From NCBI GenBank assembly GCA_902573065.1, contig CACGHX010000003.1, forward strand, positions 1 to 64,000: DNA of 64,000 nt, written 5' to 3'. Shown in pieces: positions 17,543 through 26,181 of this stretch. Position 1 is the stretch's first letter, and every line of letters begins with the position of its first letter. A program made the position numbers and the translations under genes. Below the pieces are notes generated by a model. That model made no database searches. It was not told the DNA's origin and saw nothing but the letters and a program-made list of their open reading frames with translations. The DNA is from an uncultured Pelagibacteraceae bacterium. Lineage in GTDB: Bacteria; Pseudomonadota; Alphaproteobacteria; Pelagibacterales; Pelagibacteraceae.

Positions 17543-18721
17543 GTGAAAAAAGATATTCCATATAGAGAACAACTTTTAGAACTCTCAAAGCTATATAAAG
17601 TACCTGAGATAAAATCATATATTAAATCTAAAAAGAATTTAACTACATCACAATTAGAGCTTATTTTATTAAAAAATAAGATTCCTTTACCAGCCCAAAG
17701 CTACAGTAGAAAACACGTTGCTGAAATAAAATTTAAAGAACAAGTAATTACAAATTTAATTCTAACTATCGCTTTACTAGGATTTATTACAAGTTTAATA
17801 ACAATTAGACCTTATATAAAAATTGTTACCGATGAGATAAAATTTACACATGTCGCGAAAGAATATAAGTCAAATTTCACAGGTGAAAAGCAACTTTCTA
17901 AAAAAACTGGCAAAGAAAAAACTAAAAAAGATTATGATGAAGATATAAGTTTAGACACCAAAGTTACTTTGAACTTATTTGAGGATTTAAAATATGATTT
18001 AAAAAGTATTAGGACTGGTGCTTTGGTCAAACCAGTTTATTTATCTAAATTACCAAAAGATCTAAAGAAAATAAAAAGCACTAAAACAAAAAAAGATACA
18101 TTTATTAAAATTGTAATGCCCCTCATTATAGATGAGAATAATAAAATCTTAGAAAACAGAAAAAAACTTTTTAAAATTTTAAGCAAACCAAATAATACGA
18201 GAGGTGAGAAAGTTTGGTTAAAAAGACGATTTGAAGATTATTCAATAAAAAATGAAGATATAACTGAGCTAAAAATAAGAATGGATATAGTACCTGTTTC
18301 GATTGCAATTGCACAAGCAGCCAAGGAAAGCGGTTGGGGAACTTCTAGATTTGCTTTAGAGGGAAATGCGATGTTTGGACAATGGACTTGGGGCAAACAG
18401 GGTATTGCACCTTTGGATAGAGAAAAAAACAAAGGTCACAAAATTTTAAAATTTCCAATTTTAAGATCATCTGTACAGGCATATAAAAATAATTTGAATA
18501 CTCACAATGGATATAGAGAATTTAGAGAAAAAAGAGCAGAGCTTAGAAAACAAAATAAAAAAATATCAGGCTTAGAACTTGTAAAATATTTACATAACTA
18601 TGCAGCAACAGGTTCAGAATATACAAAAATTTTAAAAAAAATAATCGATCAAAATGAACTAACCGATTTTGATGGAGCAATTCTCATGAATTCAAATCAA
18701 GCCTCTACTCTTACGCTTTAA
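17543..18721 (+). CDS. Membrane-anchored glucosaminidase-domain protein (Bax-like)
   Basis: 392 residues with a GTG start, 10 nt after nfuA. The first 70 residues are charged and cytoplasmic, followed by one membrane span (about 72-92, LILTIALLGFITSLITI), a Lys-rich linker and a C-terminal domain of the endo-beta-N-acetylglucosaminidase/Bax family: SIAIAQAAKESGWGTSRFALEGNAMFGQWTW (about 252-282), with the likely catalytic Glu in AKESGWG, and LHNYAATGSEY near 352. It probably trims peptidoglycan glycan strands in the periplasm. The cytoplasmic N-terminal extension (LLELSKLYKVPEIKSYIKSKKNLT) is unlike E. coli Bax. Confidence 0.8.
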   Translation: MKKDIPYREQLLELSKLYKVPEIKSYIKSKKNLTTSQLELILLKNKIPLPAQSYSRKHVAEIKFKEQVITNLILTIALLGFITSLITIRPYIKIVTDEIKFTHVAKEYKSNFTGEKQLSKKTGKEKTKKDYDEDISLDTKVTLNLFEDLKYDLKSIRTGALVKPVYLSKLPKDLKKIKSTKTKKDTFIKIVMPLIIDENNKILENRKKLFKILSKPNNTRGEKVWLKRRFEDYSIKNEDITELKIRMDIVPVSIAIAQAAKESGWGTSRFALEGNAMFGQWTWGKQGIAPLDREKNKGHKILKFPILRSSVQAYKNNLNTHNGYREFREKRAELRKQNKKISGLELVKYLHNYAATGSEYTKILKKIIDQNELTDFDGAILMNSNQASTLTL

Positions 18722-18722
18722 T

Positions 18723-19805
18723 CTATAAATCAGATATTACAAACTGTATACCAAGCCATCTCCATTCACCTGTATTTTCTCTTAAGGAACAATTGATCCT
18801 TCCTCTTTCAGTAACAAACTTACCCTCTAAATTTATTTTTATTTCATTATCGGAAATAAAATCAATTTTTGAATTTCTCCATTTATTTTCCTCATTTGAA
18901 TAACAATTAATATTTTTAATATCTGGACCATCCTTAAGAAAAGTAACTTTTACATCTGGTGGATTATTATTTGGACTCAAGTATTTTTCTTCGGGAGATA
19001 TTTTTAAATAAGGCAATGGTAATGTATTTAGAATCGTTTTAAATCTTTTTTCTTCACCATATTTCTCATTTATTGGAAATCTTGGTAACTCAAACTTATT
19101 TTTAGTTTTATCCATTACCCCCGAATGCTGACCAAAACCAAAATCAAATCCCAATTTTTTTACAATTTCAATATATGATTTTTTATATTCCCCGAAAGGA
19201 TACGCAAAAAATTTTGTTTCGTGATTAAGTTTGTCTTTAAAAATTTTGATTGATTTTTTTAGATCTTCTTCTATCTCAACATCACTTTTATCCACTAAAT
19301 AACCATGTGTATGGCTGTGATTACCTATGTGAACAAAATCAAATTTTGAAATTTCTTTAATTTCAGACCAATTCATGTATCCACTTGATCCAATGGTTTC
19401 AGTATTTATAAATATAATAAATGGTATTTCCTCACTTTTTAATATCGGCCAAGCATTTTCATAAAATGAGGAGAAACCATCGTCGATAGTAAGAAGAATT
19501 TTTTTTTCATTATTATTAGACTTAATCGCAGTTAAAAAATCTGTATGTGAAATAAAATTGAAATTACTATTTTTTATAATATCTAAATGTTTTTTGAATT
19601 CTTCGATTTTAATATTTGTAGATGGATACTTATTTTCTTCAAAACGGTGATACATTATTGAGATAATCCCATAGTCTTTTATACTCTTTGCATTAGAATA
19701 TGAATTGTTAAAATCGATAAATAAAATTATAAATAAATAAATGATTAAAAATTTTTTAATAATAAACTGCACAGGTAAAAATAATATTATAGCTTTAAGA
19801 GTCAA
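18723..19805 (-). CDS. Secreted polysaccharide deacetylase (NodB-like, carbohydrate esterase 4)
   Basis: Up to 360 residues. A hydrophobic leader (FIIKKFLIIYLFIILFIDF) is followed by a NodB fold: LLTIDDGFSSFYENAWPIL (metal Asp in the TFDDG-like motif, about 100), HIGNHSHTHGYL (metal His pair, H-x3-H) and FFAYPFGEY. It should remove N-acetyl groups from a surface or cell-wall glycan. About 100 C-terminal residues form an extra beta-rich domain I do not recognise. The track start is a TTG; GTG at 19770-19772 gives a neater signal peptide. With either start the 5' end overlaps the divergent tsaB (65 or 32 nt). Confidence 0.82.
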   Translation of the reverse strand: MTLKAIILFLPVQFIIKKFLIIYLFIILFIDFNNSYSNAKSIKDYGIISIMYHRFEENKYPSTNIKIEEFKKHLDIIKNSNFNFISHTDFLTAIKSNNNEKKILLTIDDGFSSFYENAWPILKSEEIPFIIFINTETIGSSGYMNWSEIKEISKFDFVHIGNHSHTHGYLVDKSDVEIEEDLKKSIKIFKDKLNHETKFFAYPFGEYKKSYIEIVKKLGFDFGFGQHSGVMDKTKNKFELPRFPINEKYGEEKRFKTILNTLPLPYLKISPEEKYLSPNNNPPDVKVTFLKDGPDIKNINCYSNEENKWRNSKIDFISDNEIKINLEGKFVTERGRINCSLRENTGEWRWLGIQFVISDL

Positions 19806-20124
19806 TAATAATTTTTTTTTAAAAAAACTTCAAACAAATATAAGAAACAACGAGACACTTGTGAACAAAATTTTTGTTTTTGTAAGAGAAAAAAAAGCTA
19901 ATATTGACAAAAACTTTTCTGTTATTGTGAATATTGGGCCAGGCAGTTTTTCTGGAATTAGAATTTCTCTAGCTGTGGCTAAAGGGATCAAAATAGCAAA
20001 AGGATCGAAATTATATGGTTATAAAGACCATGATTTAGGTGAATTTAACCCTAAAAATATTGAAATATTAATTAAAAACAAATTAATAGAAAATAATTTG
20101 ATTAAACCTGTCTACATAAGTTAA
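19741..20124 (+). CDS. tsaB: Shortened TsaB, tRNA t6A37 threonylcarbamoylation factor
   Basis: Only 127 residues, against about 200-230 for usual TsaB. The N-terminal ASKHA half is present: FLIINCTGKNNIIALRV (the ILxIDTS region) and NIGPGSFSGIRISLAVAKGIKIA (the G-P-GSF-TG-LR-x-A-KG motif). After KLYGYKDHDL about 20 residues lead straight to the terminal IKPVYIS, which corresponds to the PxYLR end of normal TsaB; the middle to C-terminal lobe is missing. TsaB is the non-catalytic partner of TsaD and TsaE in making t6A. tsaE starts at the other end of this window. rimI, usual next gene, is absent; fur follows. Confidence 0.85.
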   Translation: MIKNFLIINCTGKNNIIALRVNNNFFLKKLQTNIRNNETLVNKIFVFVREKKANIDKNFSVIVNIGPGSFSGIRISLAVAKGIKIAKGSKLYGYKDHDLGEFNPKNIEILIKNKLIENNLIKPVYIS

Positions 20125-20135
20125 ATTATAAATTT

Positions 20136-20564
20136 ATGAGTAAAATAGAAGATAAATGTAAAGACAAAGGTGTAAGATTAACAGATCAGAGACGTATCAT
20201 AGCAAGAGTTATGTCTGACTCAAAAGCAACCTATGGATCGAAAGACCATCCTGATGTTGATGAACTTCACAAAAGAGTAAATGAGATAGATAAAAACATA
20301 AGTATCGCTACTGTTTACAGAACAGTAAAACTTTTTGAGGAAGCAGGTATAATTGAAAGACATGATTTTAAAGAGGGAAAATCAAGATACGAACCTCTAA
20401 CAGAAGAACATCATGATCATTTAATTGATATTAAAACTGGTGAAATTTTAGAGTTCGTAGATAAAGATATTGAAGAACTTCAAAAAAAAGTAGCTGAAAA
20501 ATTAGGTTATAAACTTGTTGATCATAAGTTAGAATTATACGCACAAAAAATTAAAAAAAACTAA
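20136..20564 (+). CDS. fur: Fur-family metal-dependent transcriptional regulator
   Basis: 142 residues. The winged helix (VRLTDQRRIIARVM; ISIATVYRTVKLFEEAGIIERHDF, about 15-70) and the metal-binding YEPLTEEHHDHLIDIKTGEILEF segment (about 87-109) are typical of Fur. The C-terminal CxxC zinc motif of E. coli Fur is absent, as in many alphaproteobacterial Fur/Mur proteins, some of which sense manganese. In a run between tsaB and miaB, the common alphaproteobacterial location. A second Fur-family gene (irr) lies at 35.7 kb. Confidence 0.92.
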   Translation: MSKIEDKCKDKGVRLTDQRRIIARVMSDSKATYGSKDHPDVDELHKRVNEIDKNISIATVYRTVKLFEEAGIIERHDFKEGKSRYEPLTEEHHDHLIDIKTGEILEFVDKDIEELQKKVAEKLGYKLVDHKLELYAQKIKKN

Positions 20565-20568
20565 TAAA

Positions 20569-21912
20569 TTGCAAAAAAAAATTTTCATTAAAACTTTCGG
20601 TTGCCAAATGAACGAATATGATAGTAATCGTTTATCAGATTTAGTGAAAAAAGTTGGTTACCAAAGAACTAAAGATCTAGAAAACATAGATTGTTATATT
20701 CTAAATACTTGTCATATCAGAGAAAAAGCTACTGAAAAAGTATATCATGATATTGGGCGTTTAAAAAAAATTTACAAAAATAAAAAAAAACCTGCAGTTT
20801 TTGTTACAGGTTGTGTTGCTCAAGCCGAAAACGAGGAAATGCTCGATAGGGAACCTTACATAGATGCAGTAGTAGGTCCACAATCATATCAAAGTATCCC
20901 TAAAATATTACAAAGGCTAAATAAAAGAAAAGATAAATTAAATTTTACGAATTTTGATGTTGTGAAAAAATTTGACAAATTAAATCAAATTAAAAACACA
21001 GACACAAAAATATCATCTTTTGTTACTATTCAAGAGGGTTGCGATAAATTTTGTAATTTTTGTGTAGTTCCGTATACCAGGGGTCCAGAATATTCGAGAT
21101 CGCCTTTAGAGATAATACAAGAAGTAAAAGATCTTATTTCAAATGGAGTTGTCGAGATTACATTTTTAGGTCAAAATGTTAACGCTTATAGTCACAAAAA
21201 AAATGGATCTATTTTTAAACTTTCGGATTTAATATTTGAATTAGAAAATATTAAAGAATTAAAAAGGATAAGATATACTACATCTCACCCTAAAGATATG
21301 ACAAGTGATTTAATTAAATGTCATAAAATTTCAAAAAAATTAGCGCCATTTATTCACTTACCAATCCAAAGTGGTTCAAACACAATTTTGAAAAGCATGA
21401 ATCGCAAACATACTAGAGAAGATTATTTAAATATAATTAAAAATTTGGTTGCCGTAAGGCCGGAGATTAAATTTTCAAGTGATTTTATTGTAGGTTATCC
21501 AGGAGAGACCGAAAAAGATTTCGAGGATACTTTATCTTTGATCAACAATGTAAAATTTATAAATTCATTTTCGTTTATTTATAATCAAAGACCAGGAACC
21601 CCAGCATTTAAATTAAATCCATTAAAAAAGGAAATTCAGCATAATAGACTAATAATTCTTCAAAATTTACTAAACAATATTCAAAATAATTATAATAAAA
21701 ATCAGATTGGAAAAAACAAAAAAGTTCTGATTGAAAATAAAATAAAAAACCAAGAAAAATATTTTGGCAGAACAGATAGTTTCACACCTGTTGTGACTGA
21801 AAATATTGATGACAAAGATATTGGTAAAATTATAAATGTAAGAATAAAAGATTGTAACAAAAACACTCTATTTGGTTTTAAAGAAAATATAGATAAAGAG
21901 GAAGCAGCATAA
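20569..21912 (+). CDS. miaB: tRNA-2-methylthio-N6-dimethylallyladenosine synthase MiaB
   Basis: 447 residues, TTG start four bases after fur. N-terminal methylthiotransferase domain with Cys in FGCQMNEYDS, NTCHIREKA and VTGCVAQAE holding one 4Fe-4S cluster; radical SAM triad in GCDKFCNFCVVPYTRGPEYSR (CxxxCxxC, about 153-173); and a C-terminal TRAM domain (GRTDSFTPVV). It methylthiolates i6A37 in tRNAs using two Fe-S clusters and SAM. The start is chosen because the conserved KIFIKTFGCQMNEYDS begins right after it. Stop and phoH start overlap (TAATG). Confidence 0.97.
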   Translation: MQKKIFIKTFGCQMNEYDSNRLSDLVKKVGYQRTKDLENIDCYILNTCHIREKATEKVYHDIGRLKKIYKNKKKPAVFVTGCVAQAENEEMLDREPYIDAVVGPQSYQSIPKILQRLNKRKDKLNFTNFDVVKKFDKLNQIKNTDTKISSFVTIQEGCDKFCNFCVVPYTRGPEYSRSPLEIIQEVKDLISNGVVEITFLGQNVNAYSHKKNGSIFKLSDLIFELENIKELKRIRYTTSHPKDMTSDLIKCHKISKKLAPFIHLPIQSGSNTILKSMNRKHTREDYLNIIKNLVAVRPEIKFSSDFIVGYPGETEKDFEDTLSLINNVKFINSFSFIYNQRPGTPAFKLNPLKKEIQHNRLIILQNLLNNIQNNYNKNQIGKNKKVLIENKIKNQEKYFGRTDSFTPVVTENIDDKDIGKIINVRIKDCNKNTLFGFKENIDKEEAA

Positions 21913-22928
21913 TGTTAGAAGCAAAAAATCTTGATAAAGAAATTTCAATAAAAAAAATTGATAATGAGACAGCAAATATAAAAATTTTTAACAATAATAT
22001 TTTAATGGCAATTGTTGGAGAATTTAATAAAAATCTTATTCAATTAGAAAAACTAACTAAAACCAACCTTTTTTTTAGAGGAAATTCAATAACTGTAAAA
22101 GGTAGTAAAACCTCAGTTGTTAACGTGTCAAATTCGCTAATGTTTTTAGTAAATAAGTATCTAGTTACCAATTCAATAGAAAATAATGATATAGTTTATT
22201 CAATTAAACATGGAGTTAATGAATTGGACGACAAAAAAAAAACAAATAATGTGAGATCGATTGATCAAGTCATAAAAACCCCTAGAAAATCAATAATAGC
22301 TCGATCAAAAAAACAATCTGAATATTTAAAAGCTCTTCAAAGTGAAAATATAATTATGTCACTAGGTCCTGCTGGAACTGGCAAAAGTTATCTTGCAGTA
22401 TCTGTTGCAGTAACTTTATTGATGGAAAAAAAAATTGATAGAGTAATATTATCTAGACCTGCAGTTGAAGCAGGTGAAAGACTGGGTTTTCTTCCAGGAG
22501 ATATGAAAGAAAAAGTAGACCCATACTTAAGACCTTTATATGACGCGTTATATGATTTATTTGGCTATGAACAAATTCAAAGAAAAATTGATAATGGATC
22601 AATTGAAATAGCACCGTTAGCTTTCATGAGAGGTAGAACATTAAAAAACTCTTTTGCAATACTCGATGAAGCGCAAAACGCGACCTCAACCCAAATTAAA
22701 ATGTTTTTAACAAGAATTGGGGAAAATTCAAAATTAGTTGTTAATGGAGATCCATCACAAATTGACTTAATTAATAAAAGTCATTCTGGACTTATAAAGT
22801 CTAAGAAAATTCTAAAAGATATTGATGAAATAAAAGTAATTGAGTTTGATTACAAAGATGTAGTTAGACATCCACTTGTGTCAAAAATCATACAGGCTTA
22901 TCAAAAAAATTTTGATGATCAAAATTGA
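21912..22928 (+). CDS. ybeZ: PhoH-like ATPase (YbeZ)
   Basis: 338 residues: an N-terminal KH-like segment (LTKTNLFFRGNSITVKG, about 50-66) followed by the PhoH helicase-like domain with Walker A GPAGTGKSYLA (about 153), RPAVEAGERLGFLPGDM, and Walker B FAILDEAQNAT. PhoH/YbeZ proteins are cytoplasmic ATPases that partner the endoribonuclease YbeY, encoded directly downstream with a 14-nt overlap. The TAATG junction with miaB implies translational coupling. Confidence 0.94.
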   Translation: MLEAKNLDKEISIKKIDNETANIKIFNNNILMAIVGEFNKNLIQLEKLTKTNLFFRGNSITVKGSKTSVVNVSNSLMFLVNKYLVTNSIENNDIVYSIKHGVNELDDKKKTNNVRSIDQVIKTPRKSIIARSKKQSEYLKALQSENIIMSLGPAGTGKSYLAVSVAVTLLMEKKIDRVILSRPAVEAGERLGFLPGDMKEKVDPYLRPLYDALYDLFGYEQIQRKIDNGSIEIAPLAFMRGRTLKNSFAILDEAQNATSTQIKMFLTRIGENSKLVVNGDPSQIDLINKSHSGLIKSKKILKDIDEIKVIEFDYKDVVRHPLVSKIIQAYQKNFDDQN

Positions 22929-23373
22929 TGTTTTTATAAAAGATGAAAACTGGAAAAAGCATATATCGAATCCAAACAAGTATTTAAATAAATTAGCAAA
23001 AAAAATAAATTTAAATTTTATTACTAAATCAAAGTCAATCAATTTTTCAATTAGACTTGCTGGTAATAAAGAAATAAGAGTTTTTAATAAAAAATTTAGA
23101 AAAAAAAATAAAACTACTGATGTCTTATCGTTCCCATATTATGAAACAAAAGAAACAAGAACAAGATTAAAGCTAAACAAAAATACTTATCTTGGTGATA
23201 TAATTATTAATTTATATAAAATTGATAAAAGAAAAAGTAAATTTAGAAAAGAGTTCAATAAATTATTGGTACATGGTTTGGTTCATTTATTAGGACATAA
23301 ACATTATAAAAATATAGACTTTTATAAAATGATAAAAGTAGAAAATAAAATTCTTAAACAATTGGAATGCTAA
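22915..23373 (+). CDS. ybeY: Endoribonuclease YbeY
   Basis: The ORF track starts 13 codons earlier, inside phoH; ATG at 22915 (MIKIDVFIKDENW) fits the family N-terminus and gives 152 residues. The metal-binding signature HGLVHLLGHKH (about residues 119-129) matches HGxLHLxGyDH with all three His, and TTDVLSFPY is the second family block. YbeY takes part in 16S rRNA 3' processing and ribosome quality control. The usual next gene, corC/hlyC, is missing; lnt overlaps its end by 7 nt. Confidence 0.93.
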   Translation: MIKIDVFIKDENWKKHISNPNKYLNKLAKKINLNFITKSKSINFSIRLAGNKEIRVFNKKFRKKNKTTDVLSFPYYETKETRTRLKLNKNTYLGDIIINLYKIDKRKSKFRKEFNKLLVHGLVHLLGHKHYKNIDFYKMIKVENKILKQLEC

Positions 23374-24920
23374 AATTTTTTAATACGAGATTTTTTATAC
23401 TCTTTGTTTTTCCTTTCTTTTTAGGCTCAATAACCGTGTTAGGTTTTAATCCATTTAACCTTTTGTTCATTAATGTTTTTTCAATGTCAATGTTATTCTA
23501 TTTGATTTATTACGTTAAAAAGAAAACACAAAGCTCATACAGAAAAAAACCATTTTTAAAAAACTTATTTTTTCTAGGTTCAGCTTATGGATTTGGCTTT
23601 TTTCTTTTTGGACTATATTGGATTTCATATTCCCTTACATTTGATCCATCATTTAAATTTTTAATTCCATTTGCATTAATATTAATACCTTTATTTTTAT
23701 CATTATTCTTTTCTATTCCAATAATTTTGATAGGTAACTTCATAGAGTTTAAAATATCTTCCATCATTTTAATGAGCATTTTATTTTCAATATCGGATTT
23801 TTTGAGAAGCTTTATTCTAACTGGTTTTCCATGGAATTTATGGGGTTATAGTTTGTCATGGTCACAAGAAAGTCTCCAGATATTAAATTTAATTGGATTT
23901 TTTGCCTTAAATTTGATTTTTATAACAATACTTTTTTTGCCAGTAACCTTTTTTTTTAAAGGTAAGTTAAAATATATCTTCATATCTTTTTTTGTTATTT
24001 TATTGTTTTCAAATTACTTTTTTGGTTCATATAAAATAAATTCAGAAAAAGATGATAATGAAAATAGGATAAATTTTAAGGTTGCTTCATCAGGATTAAA
24101 ACTATCAGAATTTAAAAATCAGATATTAGTACTAAATAATTTAATAAAAATAAGTGAACCCGACAAAAACCAAAAAACAATCTTTGTATGGCCTGAAGGA
24201 GTTTTTTTAAACGAAAATTTTAAAAAAAATGACGAAATAAAAAAAAAAATCAAAGAAAATTTTTCAAAAAATCATTTAATTATTCTTGGTGCTAATACAG
24301 AAAAAATTAAAAATAATAATAGGAACTATTATAACAGTTTATTAATTATTGATAATAATACGAATATAATTAGAGAATATAATAAGCGAAAATTAGTCCC
24401 ATTTGGTGAATTTTTACCATTCGAAAAATTTCTAAAAAAATTAGGATTTAAAAAAATTACTGAGGGTTATAATTCCTTTACTAAAGGTAAAGATGACTCA
24501 ATTATTAAAATAAATTTTGATAACAAAATTATTAATATTTTGTCTTTGATTTGTTATGAAATAATTTTTCCAAATTTTACAGGAAATCAAGAAAAAAATT
24601 TTAATTTTATCGTAAATATTTCTGAAGATGCTTGGTTTGGAAACAGTATTGGTCCTCAACAACATTTTGTTAAAGCAATTTATAGATCAATTGAAAATGG
24701 AAGTTACACTGTGAGGTCTGCGAATATGGGTGTAAGTGCATTTATAAGCCCAACCGGTAAAATTTTAAAAATCCTCAATTCCACTGAGGCTGGAAATATT
24801 GAGATGGATTTACCAGTAATAAAATCTAAAAATTACACCACAAATAAAAGTTTAATATTTACTTTACTTTTAATTATATATGCTATTACTTTCATATTAT
24901 TAAAAAAATTTAAATTTTAA
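23367..24920 (+). CDS. lnt: Apolipoprotein N-acyltransferase Lnt
   Basis: 517 residues. About seven hydrophobic spans occupy 1-210 and the last 25 residues. The periplasmic nitrilase-fold domain has the catalytic triad: Glu in FVWPEGVF (about 277), Lys in [11 protein letters not shown] (about 337), Cys in [13 protein letters not shown] (about 393). It adds the third acyl chain to outer-membrane lipoproteins such as the BON-domain protein in this window. The hydrophobic domain is full of Phe and Leu, consistent with base composition. TAATG overlap with metK. Confidence 0.95.
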   Translation: MLKFFNTRFFILFVFPFFLGSITVLGFNPFNLLFINVFSMSMLFYLIYYVKKKTQSSYRKKPFLKNLFFLGSAYGFGFFLFGLYWISYSLTFDPSFKFLIPFALILIPLFLSLFFSIPIILIGNFIEFKISSIILMSILFSISDFLRSFILTGFPWNLWGYSLSWSQESLQILNLIGFFALNLIFITILFLPVTFFFKGKLKYIFISFFVILLFSNYFFGSYKINSEKDDNENRINFKVASSGLKLSEFKNQILVLNNLIKISEPDKNQKTIFVWPEGVFLNENFKKNDEIKKKIKENFSKNHLIILGANTEKIKNNNRNYYNSLLIIDNNTNIIREYNKRKLVPFGEFLPFEKFLKKLGFKKITEGYNSFTKGKDDSIIKINFDNKIINILSLICYEIIFPNFTGNQEKNFNFIVNISEDAWFGNSIGPQQHFVKAIYRSIENGSYTVRSANMGVSAFISPTGKILKILNSTEAGNIEMDLPVIKSKNYTTNKSLIFTLLLIIYAITFILLKKFKF

Positions 24921-26083
24921 TGAATTCAAAAAATTATTTATTTACAAGCGAGTCGGTTTCTGAAGGCCATCCAGATAAAGTTTGTGATCGTATTTCGGAT
25001 ATGGTTGTAGACACTTATCTTTCAAAAGATCCATTATCAAGAGTGGCATGCGAAACTCTGACTACAACAAACAAAGTTGTTTTAGCCGGTGAAGTTCGAG
25101 GTCCAAGTACTAAAAAAGAAGATATTGTGTCAAAAGTTAGAGATTGCATTAAAGATATCGGATATGAACAAGAAGGATTTCATTGGAAAAATTGTAGCAT
25201 AGATGTTCACTTACATGCTCAATCTTCTGATATTGCTATGGGTGTAGACTCAAAAGGAAACAAAGATGAGGGAGCAGGAGATCAAGGAATTATGTTTGGT
25301 TACGCTTGTAATGAAACAGATGTTTTAATGCCTGCACCAATTTATTACTCACATAAAATCTTAGAATTAATGGCAGAGGATAGAAAAAAAGGTATTTCTA
25401 AAGATTTAGAACCTGACTCTAAAAGTCAAGTCACTATGGAATATGAAAATGGGAAACCAGTAAAAGTAAAATCTATAGTTATTTCGACCCAACACTCTCC
25501 TAAAGTAAATCAAAAAAAAGTAAAAGAAATTGTTAGACCCTATTTAGAAAAATCTATACCAAAAAAACTACTAGCAGAATTAAAAGATGAAGAATTTTAT
25601 GTAAATCCAACAGGTCAATTTATAATTGGTGGGCCAGATGGTGATAGCGGTCTTACTGGAAGAAAAATTATAGTCGACACTTATGGTGGTGCAGCCCCCC
25701 ACGGTGGTGGAGCATTTTCTGGAAAAGATCCAAGTAAAGTTGATAGATCTGCTGCTTATGCCGCAAGATATGTTGCAAAAAACGTTGTAGAATCAAAGAT
25801 AGCTGACAAATGTTTAATTCAACTTGCTTATGCAATTGGAGTATCGAAGCCTCTTTCAATTTATGTAAACCTTTTCGATGGTAATGATGAAAAATCAAAA
25901 AAAGTTGAGAAACTTATTAAAGAGAATTTTGATTTAAGCCCTCGAGGTATAAGGGAAATGTTGTCACTAAACAGACCTATTTATGAGCGAACAGCAGCAT
26001 ATGGTCATTTTGGCAGAAAACCAGGATCTGATGGCTCATTTTCATGGGAAAAAACAGATAAAGTTGATATTTTTAAAAAGTAA
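24920..26083 (+). CDS. metK: S-adenosylmethionine synthetase
   Basis: 387 residues, standard length. Motifs: [20 protein letters not shown] (ATP/methionine site, about 7-26), [12 protein letters not shown] (about 116-127) and the P-loop-like [19 protein letters not shown] (about 260-278). It makes SAM from methionine and ATP. No SAM riboswitch precedes it: the ATG lies within the lnt stop codon. AhcY, which removes the by-product of SAM use, lies at 62 kb. A hairpin terminator/attenuator follows after about 55 nt. Confidence 0.97.
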   Translation: MNSKNYLFTSESVSEGHPDKVCDRISDMVVDTYLSKDPLSRVACETLTTTNKVVLAGEVRGPSTKKEDIVSKVRDCIKDIGYEQEGFHWKNCSIDVHLHAQSSDIAMGVDSKGNKDEGAGDQGIMFGYACNETDVLMPAPIYYSHKILELMAEDRKKGISKDLEPDSKSQVTMEYENGKPVKVKSIVISTQHSPKVNQKKVKEIVRPYLEKSIPKKLLAELKDEEFYVNPTGQFIIGGPDGDSGLTGRKIIVDTYGGAAPHGGGAFSGKDPSKVDRSAAYAARYVAKNVVESKIADKCLIQLAYAIGVSKPLSIYVNLFDGNDEKSKKVEKLIKENFDLSPRGIREMLSLNRPIYERTAAYGHFGRKPGSDGSFSWEKTDKVDIFKK

Positions 26084-26138
26084 TTATTGATAATTTAATA
26101 AAATTCAATTAAGTAATTGTTAAGTTACCTGGAAGATC

Positions 26139-26165
26139 AAAATGGGCTTTTGCCCATTTTTTTTT
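26139..26165 (+). terminator. Intrinsic terminator or attenuator between metK and nusA
   Basis: Stem AAAATGGGC (26139-26147) pairs perfectly with GCCCATTTT (26152-26160) around a TTTT loop and runs into nine T (26157-26165). It may simply end the lnt-metK transcript. Similar GGGC..GCCC hairpins stand before rimP-nusA operons in other Proteobacteria, where read-through depends on NusA, so autoregulatory attenuation of nusA is possible. Confidence 0.8.
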
Positions 26166-26181
26166 AGGAATAACTTTATAT

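Noticed and set aside
22876-22914. Upstream start of ybeY given by the ORF track
   Set aside because: The extra 13 residues lie within phoH and do not match YbeY N-termini; ATG 22915 does.
24880-24925. SAM riboswitch before metK (and before ahcY at 62319-62364)
   Set aside because: metK starts inside the lnt stop codon and the ahcY leader is only 46 bp; neither has room or pairing for SAM-II, SAM-V or SAH aptamers.
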